Assembly (NCBI GenBank): GCA_963713695.1
Contig: CAVQMU010000005.1
Location: 310,001 to 374,000, forward strand
DNA length: 64,000 nucleotides
From: Rhodoblastus sp963713695
GTDB lineage: Bacteria > Pseudomonadota > Alphaproteobacteria > Rhizobiales > Beijerinckiaceae
Direction: 5' to 3'
Of the stretch, positions 18,604-26,497 are shown in pieces. The position numbers and the translations under genes are program-made. The notes below the pieces were generated by a model. That model searched no databases. It was given only the letters and a program-made list of their open reading frames with translations, and had not been told where the DNA came from. Numbering within the stretch: position 1 is the stretch's first letter; each line of letters begins with the position of its first letter.

Positions 18604-21196
18604 ATGTCGATGCTTGAAGCCTACCGCGCCCATGTCGCTGAACGCGCCGCGCTGGGAATCCCGCCGCTGCCGCTGTCAGTCAAGCAGACCGAGGGGCTGA
18701 TCGCCCTGCTGCGCGAGCCGCCGGCCGGCGAAGAGGCTTTTCTCCTGGATTTGCTGACCCATCGCGTGCCCGCGGGCGTCGACGACGCCGCGCGCCTCAA
18801 GGCAGGGTTTCTGGACGCCGTGGCCAAGGGCGTCGAGAAGAACGCCCTAGTGTCGCGCAAGCTGGCGACCGAACTGCTCGCCACCATGCTCGGCGGCTTC
18901 AACATCAGGCCGCTGATCGACCTTCTGTCCGATTCGGACGTCGGCACGGTCGCGGCCGAGGGCCTGAAGAAGACCCTGCTGATGTTCGACTATTTCCACG
19001 ACGTCAAGGAACTCGCCGACAAGGGCAATTCCAACGCCAGGGGCGTCATCCAGTCCTGGGCCGACGCCGAATGGTTCACCTCGCGTCCGGAAGTGCCGGA
19101 AGCCCTCACGGTCGCCGTGTTCAAGGTCAACGGCGAGACCAACACCGACGACCTCTCGCCGGCCCCCGACGCCTCGACCCGTCCCGACATTCCCCTGCAC
19201 GCCCTGGCCATGCTGAAGAACGCCCGTCCCGGCATCGTCCCCGACGAGCCGGGCGTCCGCGGCCCGCTCAAGCAGCTTGAGGCGCTGGTCGCCAAGGGCC
19301 TGCCGGTCGCCTATGTCGGCGACGTCGTCGGCACCGGTTCTTCGCGCAAATCCGCCACCAATTCGGTTTTGTGGTTCACCGGCCAGGACATTCCCTACGT
19401 TCCCAACAAGCGCTTTGGCGGCGTCTGCCTCGGCACGAAAATCGCCCCGATCTTCTACAACACCATGGAAGACGCGGGCGCCCTGCCGATCGAGCTCGAC
19501 GTCTCCAAAATGGAGACCGGCGATGTTGTGGAGCTCCGCCCCTATGACGGCAAGGCGCTGAAAAACGGCGAAGTCATCTCCGAGTTCACCGTCAAGTCGG
19601 ACGTGATCTTCGACGAAGTGCGCGCCGGCGGCCGCATTCCCCTGATCATCGGCCGCGGCCTCACGGCAAAAGCCCGCGAATCCCTGGGACTGCCGGTGTC
19701 CACCCTGTTCCGCCTGCCGTCCGTCCCCGCCGACACCGGCAAGGGTTTCACGCTCGCCCAGAAGATGGTGGGACGCGCCTGCGGCCTGCCCGAGGGCAAG
19801 GGCATGCGTCCGGGAACCTATTGCGAACCGAAGATGACCACGGTGGGATCGCAGGACACCACGGGGCCGATGACCCGCGACGAGCTGAAGGACCTGGCCT
19901 GCCTCGGCTTCTCCGCCGACCTCGTCATGCAGTCCTTCTGCCACACCGCGGCCTATCCGAAACTCGTCGACGTCAAGACCCATCACGAGCTGCCGACCTT
20001 CATCTCCAACCGCGGCGGCGTCGCGCTGCGTCCGGGCGACGGCGTCATCCATTCCTGGCTCAACCGCCTGCTGATGCCCGACACCGTCGGCACCGGCGGC
20101 GACAGCCACACCCGCTTCCCCATCGGCATTTCCTTCCCGGCGGGCTCCGGCCTCGTCGCCTTCGCGGCGGCGACCGGCGTGATGCCGCTGGACATGCCCG
20201 AAATCCGTGCTCGTCCGCTTCAAGGGCGAGATGCAGCCGGGCATCACCTTGCGCGACCTCGTCAACGCCATTCCCTTGGCGGCGATCAAGGAGGGTTCGC
20301 TCACCATCGAGAAAAAAGGCAAGAAGAACGTTTTCAACGGCCGCATCCTTGAAATCGAGGGCCTGCCGGATCTGAAGGTCGAGCAGGCTTTCGAGCTTTC
20401 CGACGCCTCCGCCGAGCGTTCGGCGGCCGGCTGCGCGGTGCGGCTGAACAAGGAGCCTGTTATCGAGTACATGACCTCGAACATCACGCTGATGAAGTGG
20501 ATGATCGCCGGGGGCTACCAGGATCGCCGTTCGCTCGAGCGCCGCATCGCCGCCATGCAGGCCTGGATCGCCAAGCCGGAACTGCTGCAGCCCGACGCCG
20601 ACGCCGAATATGCCGCGGTGTTCGAAATCGACATGTCCGAGATCAAGGAGCCGATCCTCGCCTGCCCGAACGATCCCGATGACGTGAAAGTTCTCTCGGA
20701 GGTCGCCGGCGACAAGATCGACGAGGTTTTTATCGGCTCGTGCATGACCAACATCGGCCATTTCCGCGCCGCCGGCAAAATTCTGGCGGGCAAGTCCGAC
20801 ATTCCCACGCGCCTGTGGATCGCCCCGCCGACCAAGATGGACGCGCATATCCTGACCGAGGAAGGCTATTACGCCACGCTCGGCAAATCCGGCGCCCGTA
20901 TGGAAATGCCGGGCTGCTCGCTGTGCATGGGCAACCAGGCGCAGGTCAGGAAGGGCTCAACGGCGATTTCGACCTCGACCCGCAATTTTCCGAACCGCCT
21001 GGGCATCGACACCCGCGTCTACCTCTCCTCGGCGGAACTCGCCTCGGTGGCGGCGCTGCTCGGCAAGATCCCGACGTTTGCGGAATATATGGCTGAGATC
21101 GGCGGCCTCGCCGGCAAGACCGAGGAGGTCTATCGCTACATGAATTTCGACAAGATCCCGGAATTCGTCGAGATCGCGGAGACGGTGCAGGCCTGA
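18604..21196 (+). pseudogene. acnB: Aconitate hydratase B, frameshifted once
   Basis: AcnB interconverts citrate and isocitrate using a [4Fe-4S] cluster. The protein reads from MSMLEAYRAHVAERAALG (ATG at 18604; a second ATG two codons later fits E. coli AcnB as well) to EFVEIAETVQA. Cluster ligands are visible in IGSCMTNIGHFRAAGK and MPGCSLCMGNQAQV. The frame breaks near 20200 in CCCGAAATCC; removing one A restores MPESVLVRFKGEMQPG. Restored length is about 863 residues, normal for AcnB. An intact acnA is 5 kb away, so loss of this copy could be tolerated, but a homopolymer error is equally simple. It lies between the two halves of the ccm operon. Confidence 0.93.
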
Positions 21197-21227
21197 TCTG
21201 AACGCTTCGGATTGATCGCATGATGAC

Positions 21228-21263
21228 AACGGCCCGCCGGCCTCCGGCGGGCCGTTGCTTTTT
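21228..21263 (+). terminator. Intrinsic terminator after acnB
   Basis: A 13-bp perfect stem (AACGGCCCGCCGG / CCGGCGGGCCGTT) with a three-base loop, followed by GCTTTTTG, 30 bases past the acnB stop. Confidence 0.85.
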
Positions 21264-21442
21264 GCGGACGGCGCCCATGAAGCCCGGCCGCTGCGGCAGC
21301 TATCGCCTCGGTGACCTAGCGAAAGCTTTCCTTAACCATATTTCACTTAAATAACCCTCGTAGAAAAGGCGCGAATCGTCAGCAATGACAAGCCTAACGC
21401 AGAATTCTCTTCAGACGTTCATTTATACTTTAAGGGCTTGCC

Positions 21443-24289
21443 ATGCGCTCGACATTTCATTCCGTTCGCGCTTCCCGGAACAAATTTGGCGCCCGTTTGC
21501 TGGCCTCGACCGCGCTGCTGGCGGCATTCGCCGCACAACAGGCTGTCGCGCAAGTCGTCACCAAAAACCTGGTCACCTATGACCTCCCCGGCTACTCGCC
21601 GGAGCCGTTCACCAACATCACCATGAATCACGCGGCCAACGTGCTGGTGCAGATCTACGATGCCTATGATCCCGCCCAATTCATTATCCTGAATACGAAG
21701 GATGGGGGGACCCAGACCATCCAGCTGGCGGCGGGCTCGACCTACGACACGACCGGCTACGCCAACGGCGTCTATGGTCTCAACTCCCTCCAGACAACCG
21801 TCAGCCTTAACGGCGCCTTCACCGGGTCCGGCAACGTCCTGAACCTGAGCACCGTGGGAACCGGCGGCGCCATCGCGATCTCGGGCGCGGGCTCCGTGAC
21901 TTCGACCGCCAGCTCAAGCTCGACCGGCGGCGCGGGAATCCTTTTGGCGAGCGATACCGGCGCCATCAGCGTGACGGGCCTGGACGCCGGCGTGACCGGC
22001 CAGACCTTTGGCGTTTCGACCGCCACCACCACGGGCGCGACCAGCCTGAACCTGGCCGGCGCGGTTACCGCCAGCGCGGGAACCGCCATCGCCTCGACCT
22101 CGACATCGGGCGACATCGCCCAGGCCGTCGCCGGCGCGGTCACGGCCACGGGCGGCGCGGGCCTTTCAGCGACGACCGCCGGCAATATCGCCCAGAGCGC
22201 GTCTGGCGCGGTCAACGCCAGCACCTACGGTTTTTACGCGGTTTCTTCCAGCGGCAATGTCAGCGTCAGCGCGGGAGGAGCAATCGTCGGCGGCACAGGC
22301 GTCTACGCGGCGACCGGCGGCGCCGGAAACGTGAGCGTCACCACGTCCGGAACGGTAACGCCGGGCGCCTCGGTCTATGGGATTCTGACCGACACGACAG
22401 CCGGCTCCGGCGCGACGACCATCAATGTGCTGGGCGGCGCCACGCCCTCCGCCGGCAGCATCGGGGTCGAGGCCAATTCCGGTTCGGGCAATGCGACCAT
22501 CACCGTTGGGCCGCACGGCGTGATCACGGGCGGGGCGGCCGGACTCGTCGTCAACGCCGGCTCCGGCCTTTCGACCGTCAACAATTACGGCGCGATCACC
22601 ACGTCGAGCCCGGGCGGCGCGAGCTACGCTTTTTCCGCTGGCGCGGGAACGGGCGGCGCGATCCTCAACAATTACGGCAGCGTCACGGGCCTTGTCGCTT
22701 CGTCCGGCGCGGCGTTCGTCTTCAACAATGGCGGCGCCTTTACCGCGGCCGCCGGCTCGCACGCGTTGAACGCCGCCAGCAACACGATCAACAATTACGG
22801 CGTGCTGACCGTTGCAGCGGGCTTGGGCTCGGGATCGACCGCGACCCTTGCGGGGGCCGTGCAATTGAACGATATGCGCGGCGGCGTCATCGACTTGTCC
22901 GTCAACCCCCAGTCGACGCCCAACACGTTGAAGGTGCAGAACCTCGCCATCGCGTCCGGCGGCGTCGTCAAGGTCGACTTCAACGCCGCGGGCGCCTCTT
23001 CCTCCGGCCAAGGCTATGATTCGTCCAGTTCGGGCAGGGGAACGACCGGGACGATTGATGTTACGGGCAAATTGACGACGGCTCCGGGCGCGAAGATCGC
23101 GATCGTTTCGACCAACGCGATGAGCGCCTCGATGACGGGGTCTGCGGCCATCGTCTATACCGGCGTCAAACTCAATGCGCCCCAACCCACGGCGACGTTG
23201 ACCCAATCGTCCAATTATACGCTGGTGGGCGATCCTTCGAACGGACGCTCGATCTTCGCGCTGGTCGATGACGGCAATGGCGGCGTCTACCTGCAATGGA
23301 AGCCGAATTTGTCGGTCGCGTCGCTGGGCGGCTATATGGGCGGCGCGCCGGGCGCGTCGTCAACGGCCGCAACGACGATTGCGATCGGCGCCGCCGGCCT
23401 GGCGGGACTTGGCGGCGGCTCTGGCGGCGCGACGACGGGCGTCGCTGGAAAAATCGCCGACGCAGCCGCAAGCGGCGCAGGCGTCCTCAGGCCTTCGATG
23501 GCCGACTGCAGCGCCAATGACGGCTGGAGCGCCTGGGGCCAGATCGACGCCAGCGGCGCAAGCTTTTCGGCAGGCGGCGTGGGTCGCTCCTACGCCGGAT
23601 CGATCGGCGTCGAACGCGATCTGAGCCGGGCGTTCAGCGCGGATTGCGGCCGTCTCGCCGTGGGCGCCTTCGCGGTCGACGGCGATTCCAGCTTCAATTA
23701 TCCGACCGGCACCGTCGAGGTCAGGAGCGCCGGGGGCGGCGGCTTCATCCGGGCTTCGTCGGAAACGGGCGTCTACGGCTCGCTGATGGGCGCTTCGACC
23801 GGGTCGGACAGCGACATTGTCAATGCGGCCTACGCCTCGTCCGCAAAATCGAGCGCGCTCAACGGCATCGGGCTCGCCGACATGGGCTACGCCTTTCATT
23901 TCGCCGAACTCGCATGGCTGGACACCCGCGCATTCGGCTCCTACGGACGGTCCGCAAGCTCGGCTTTCACCGACACCTGGGGCATCCCCGTGTCAAATCT
24001 GAGCCACGCCATGACGTCCTACGGCGTGACCGAGAGTATCAACTACGCCTTCGACCGGGGCAGCGCTGTCTATTTGCGCAGCGGCGTGACGACGGTTCAG
24101 GACGCGCAATCGATCGCGGCCTTTGGCGTCGAGCATAGCGGCGCGGCGCGGGCGACTTACAAGATCGTCGAGGGCGGTTTCTGGCGCGCTTATGGCCCCT
24201 CGCTCATCATCGCCGTCTCCGGATACGGGACTTTTTCTGGCACTTCGATCGGTTATGGCGGCCTGGGCCGCCTGGCCCTGAATTATTGA
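21443..24289 (+). CDS. Autotransporter-like outer membrane protein
   Basis: A 948-residue secreted protein. Residues 1-37 are an extended signal peptide (RLLASTALLAAFAAQQAVAQ). The passenger, up to about residue 680, is very rich in Ala, Gly, Ser and Thr and repeats NNYG-type turns (VNNYGAITTSS, LNNYGSVTGLV, INNYGVLTVAA), as expected for a beta-helix. The last ~260 residues (from GWSAWGQIDASGAS) alternate polar and hydrophobic residues like an autotransporter beta-barrel. The chain ends LGRLALNY, with Tyr instead of the usual Phe/Trp. An AAGGG precedes the ATG at 21443. The passenger has no recognised enzyme motif, so function (adhesion, surface layer) is open. It lies inside the insertion that splits the ccm genes. 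Confidence 0.82.
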   Translation: MRSTFHSVRASRNKFGARLLASTALLAAFAAQQAVAQVVTKNLVTYDLPGYSPEPFTNITMNHAANVLVQIYDAYDPAQFIILNTKDGGTQTIQLAAGSTYDTTGYANGVYGLNSLQTTVSLNGAFTGSGNVLNLSTVGTGGAIAISGAGSVTSTASSSSTGGAGILLASDTGAISVTGLDAGVTGQTFGVSTATTTGATSLNLAGAVTASAGTAIASTSTSGDIAQAVAGAVTATGGAGLSATTAGNIAQSASGAVNASTYGFYAVSSSGNVSVSAGGAIVGGTGVYAATGGAGNVSVTTSGTVTPGASVYGILTDTTAGSGATTINVLGGATPSAGSIGVEANSGSGNATITVGPHGVITGGAAGLVVNAGSGLSTVNNYGAITTSSPGGASYAFSAGAGTGGAILNNYGSVTGLVASSGAAFVFNNGGAFTAAAGSHALNAASNTINNYGVLTVAAGLGSGSTATLAGAVQLNDMRGGVIDLSVNPQSTPNTLKVQNLAIASGGVVKVDFNAAGASSSGQGYDSSSSGRGTTGTIDVTGKLTTAPGAKIAIVSTNAMSASMTGSAAIVYTGVKLNAPQPTATLTQSSNYTLVGDPSNGRSIFALVDDGNGGVYLQWKPNLSVASLGGYMGGAPGASSTAATTIAIGAAGLAGLGGGSGGATTGVAGKIADAAASGAGVLRPSMADCSANDGWSAWGQIDASGASFSAGGVGRSYAGSIGVERDLSRAFSADCGRLAVGAFAVDGDSSFNYPTGTVEVRSAGGGGFIRASSETGVYGSLMGASTGSDSDIVNAAYASSAKSSALNGIGLADMGYAFHFAELAWLDTRAFGSYGRSASSAFTDTWGIPVSNLSHAMTSYGVTESINYAFDRGSAVYLRSGVTTVQDAQSIAAFGVEHSGAARATYKIVEGGFWRAYGPSLIIAVSGYGTFSGTSIGYGGLGRLALNY

Positions 24290-24473
24290 CAGGGGCGGCA
24301 GCGCCGTTTGTCAGGCCTACGGGCGTTTCCTTGACCGGAATTTTGACCCAAAGCGGCCGTCGCCAAATTCGCGCGCGAGGTCAAGAAACGGCGGAAAAGG
24401 GACGGCCGTGAACTGCGTCAGCAACGGCTGCTTGGCGCGTCGGCAGCGGATATTTGTGGCACGTCGCATCTCA

Positions 24474-24509
24474 CCGTCATGGCCGGGCTTGTCCCGGCCA
24501 TCCACGCCG
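24474..24509 (+). repeat. 36-bp REP-like palindromic repeat, left copy
   Basis: Contains the self-complementary core ATGGCCGGG-CTTGT-CCCGGCCAT (9-bp stem, 5-base loop). It is repeated without mismatch, in inverted orientation, at 24836-24871. The palindrome GGCCGGGxxxxxCCCGGCC is a familiar dispersed element in alphaproteobacterial genomes. Here the two copies bracket a single small gene. Confidence 0.92.
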
Positions 24510-24523
24510 AGCAATATCAAACC

Positions 24524-24811
24524 ATGCTGGGCGGATGGATCTACATCGTCACAAATCGGCCGAATGGCACGCTGTACATCGGCGTGACCTCGAACTTGTC
24601 TCGTCGGATTTATGAGCACCGGGAGGGCCTCATCGACGGTTTTTCAAAGCGCTATGGTTTGAAGCGCCTCGTCTATTACGAACAGTATGCAACAATTATC
24701 GATGCTATCCAGCGCGAGAAGAACATGAAGCATTGGCCGCGCGCCTGGAAAGCGCGGCTCATTCTCGATCTCAACCCGGAATGGGACGACCTTTACGAAA
24801 TTCTGGCATGA
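24524..24811 (+). CDS. GIY-YIG nuclease-family protein
   Basis: A 95-residue single-domain protein of the GIY-YIG superfamily (UPF0213/YhbQ-like). The two core strands read GGWIYIVTNRP and TLYIGVTSNLSRRIYEHREG, so GIY is W-I-Y while YIG is intact; the catalytic-type Arg lies in LSRRIYEH, and the KNMKHWPRAWK segment follows. The ATG at 24524 is chosen; an in-frame ATG at 24479 lies inside the flanking repeat and would add residues encoded by the repeat itself. Lower GC than the neighbours and the perfect inverted repeats on both sides suggest the gene travels with, or acts on, the repeats. Nuclease activity is inferred from the family only. Confidence 0.85.
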   Translation: MLGGWIYIVTNRPNGTLYIGVTSNLSRRIYEHREGLIDGFSKRYGLKRLVYYEQYATIIDAIQREKNMKHWPRAWKARLILDLNPEWDDLYEILA

Positions 24812-24835
24812 TTGACGGCAGACGGAGCAACGGCC

Positions 24836-24871
24836 CGGCGTGGATGGCCGGGACAAGCCCGGCCATGACGG
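24836..24871 (-). repeat. 36-bp REP-like palindromic repeat, right copy (inverted)
   Basis: Exact reverse complement of 24474-24509 over all 36 bases. Together the copies bound a 398-bp segment holding the GIY-YIG gene. The remaining sequence up to ccmB (24872-25006) shows no gene. Confidence 0.92.
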
Positions 24872-25006
24872 CTCTGGACCACAGCAATGCGATGTCGGCC
24901 ATCGGAGGAAAGCGGTCGCACAGAATGCTGACGGGAAGGTCGCCATTGAGCCCGATTCCGGAAAATCGTCAGCGCGCCAAGCAATGTCGGCACTCGCCGT
25001 AAAGGC

Positions 25007-25678
25007 TCACGCCTCTCTCGCCCGCAACGCGGCGGCGGCGGCGAAGGGCGCCCCGGCGATGGTCGCCAGCGACAGGGCGCAAAGGATCAGGAACGGCGTG
25101 TGAAAAGGCACCGTGCCGCCGCTCGCCGCCGCCGCCGTGGACACGCCGAAGATCAGCACCGGCGTCGTCAGCGGCAGGATCAGCACGGCCATCAAAAGCC
25201 CGCCGCGCCTCAAACCCGCCGTCAGCGCCGCGCCGATGGCGCCGAGCAGGGTCAGCGCCGGGGTTCCCGCCAGCAGCGAGGCCGCGACGCCGGCCTGCGC
25301 CTCCGGCTCCAGCCCGAGCATCAGGCCCAGCAGCGGCGCAGCGGCGACCAGCGGCAGCGCCGTGAGCACCCAATGCGCCGCGCATTTGACGAGCACCACC
25401 AGCTCCAGCGGCGTCGAACTCATCATGAACAGGTCGAGCGAGCCGTCGTCGGCGTCGGCCTGGAAGAGGCGGTCGAGGCCGAGCAGGGTCGCGAGCAGCG
25501 CGGCGATCCACAGGATGGCCGGACCGATCCGCGAGAGCAGGTTCAGGTCTGGCCCGATGGCGAAAGGGGTCAGGCTGACCAGGATCAGGAAGAAGACCAC
25601 GCCGATGGCGCCGCCGCCGCCGACCGAGCGGGCGATGCGGGTTTCGCGCAGGAACAGAGCCAGAAGCGGAGACGACAT
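25007..25678 (-). CDS. ccmB: Heme exporter permease CcmB
   Basis: Membrane partner of the CcmA ATPase in the CcmABCD complex that releases heme-loaded CcmE. The 223-residue protein starts MSSPLLALFLRETRIA and has six hydrophobic spans; LDRLFQADADDGSLDLFM is the family signature near the N-terminal third. The ATG shares one base with the ccmA stop (TGATG). In most relatives ccmC would follow directly; here the next 6.7 kb is foreign to the operon and ccmC lies at 17594-18346. Confidence 0.94.
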   Translation of the reverse strand: MSSPLLALFLRETRIARSVGGGGAIGVVFFLILVSLTPFAIGPDLNLLSRIGPAILWIAALLATLLGLDRLFQADADDGSLDLFMMSSTPLELVVLVKCAAHWVLTALPLVAAAPLLGLMLGLEPEAQAGVAASLLAGTPALTLLGAIGAALTAGLRRGGLLMAVLILPLTTPVLIFGVSTAAAASGGTVPFHTPFLILCALSLATIAGAPFAAAAALRAREA

Positions 25679-26392
25679 CAGGCCGCTCCGGCTGTGGCGA
25701 GGCCGGCGCCGCCGCGCGATTCGCTTGCGTCCAGGCGCAATTCCTTCGCGTCGACCAGGCCAAGCGGCGCATGGGTGGCGGCGAGGATCATGCCTCCGCC
25801 GGCGCGATGCTCGGCCATCGCCTGCGCGAAGCGCTGCTGCGAGCCGACGTCGAGCGCGGTCGCGGGCTCGTCGAGGATCCAGACGGGACGCGCCGCGACG
25901 AAAAGCCGCGCCAGGGCGACGCGGCGTTTCTGGCCGGCGGACAGATAGCCGACCGGAAAATCGCCGATCCGCGCGAGGCCTACTTTTTCCAGCGCCTGCT
26001 GCGGCGAGATTTCGCCCTTCGAACCTTTTGCGGACGCGCCCAGCATGGACGCCCAGAATGCGAGATTTTCCAGCGCCGTCAGCGCCGATTTCAGCCCGTC
26101 GGCATGGCCGACGTAATGCGCCTGTTCGGACAGCGGGCGCGGCGTCGCCGCCAGTAAAAACCAGCTCGCCGCCGCGCAGGGGCAGAAAGCCGGCGAGCGC
26201 GCGAAGCAGGGTCGATTTGCCCGCGCCATTGCGCCCGAGCGCCAGCAAGGCTTCGCCCGACGCAAGCTCGAACGAGATGTCCTTGACGATGGCGCGGCCG
26301 CCGCGTTCGACCCGAAGCGACCGCGCGGACAGGCGGAAGTCTCCAAACTGCTGTGTCAAAACCAAAGATCCTGATTCATCGGCGCGTCGCAC
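25678..26392 (-). pseudogene. ccmA: Heme exporter ATP-binding protein CcmA, frameshifted
   Basis: ABC ATPase for cytochrome c maturation. The Walker A GRNGAGKSTLLRAL lies in the first frame; the signature YLSAGQKRRVALARL and Walker B VWILDEPATALD lie in the second. The break is near 26155 at a TTTTT run: removing one T gives GGELVLLAATPRPLSEQAHY, close to the family sequence. Start at ATG 26392 or TTG 26356 (LTQQFGDFRL). It is divergent from acnA, with about 100 bases between them. A one-base homopolymer change in a gene otherwise perfectly conserved suggests a base-call error. Confidence 0.9.
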
Positions 26393-26497
26393 GATCCGGG
26401 TAGGGGATGTCGCAACTTTGTTGTGTAGCCTGCGTTTGCGTAATTATCTATAAGCGCGACGTCCGCCTTTCTCGCCAACCCCCCGGGAATCCCAGCG

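Noticed and set aside
22166..23296. Minus-strand frame opposite the autotransporter passenger
   Set aside because: Arises from the Gly/Ala/Thr-rich codons of the passenger read backwards.
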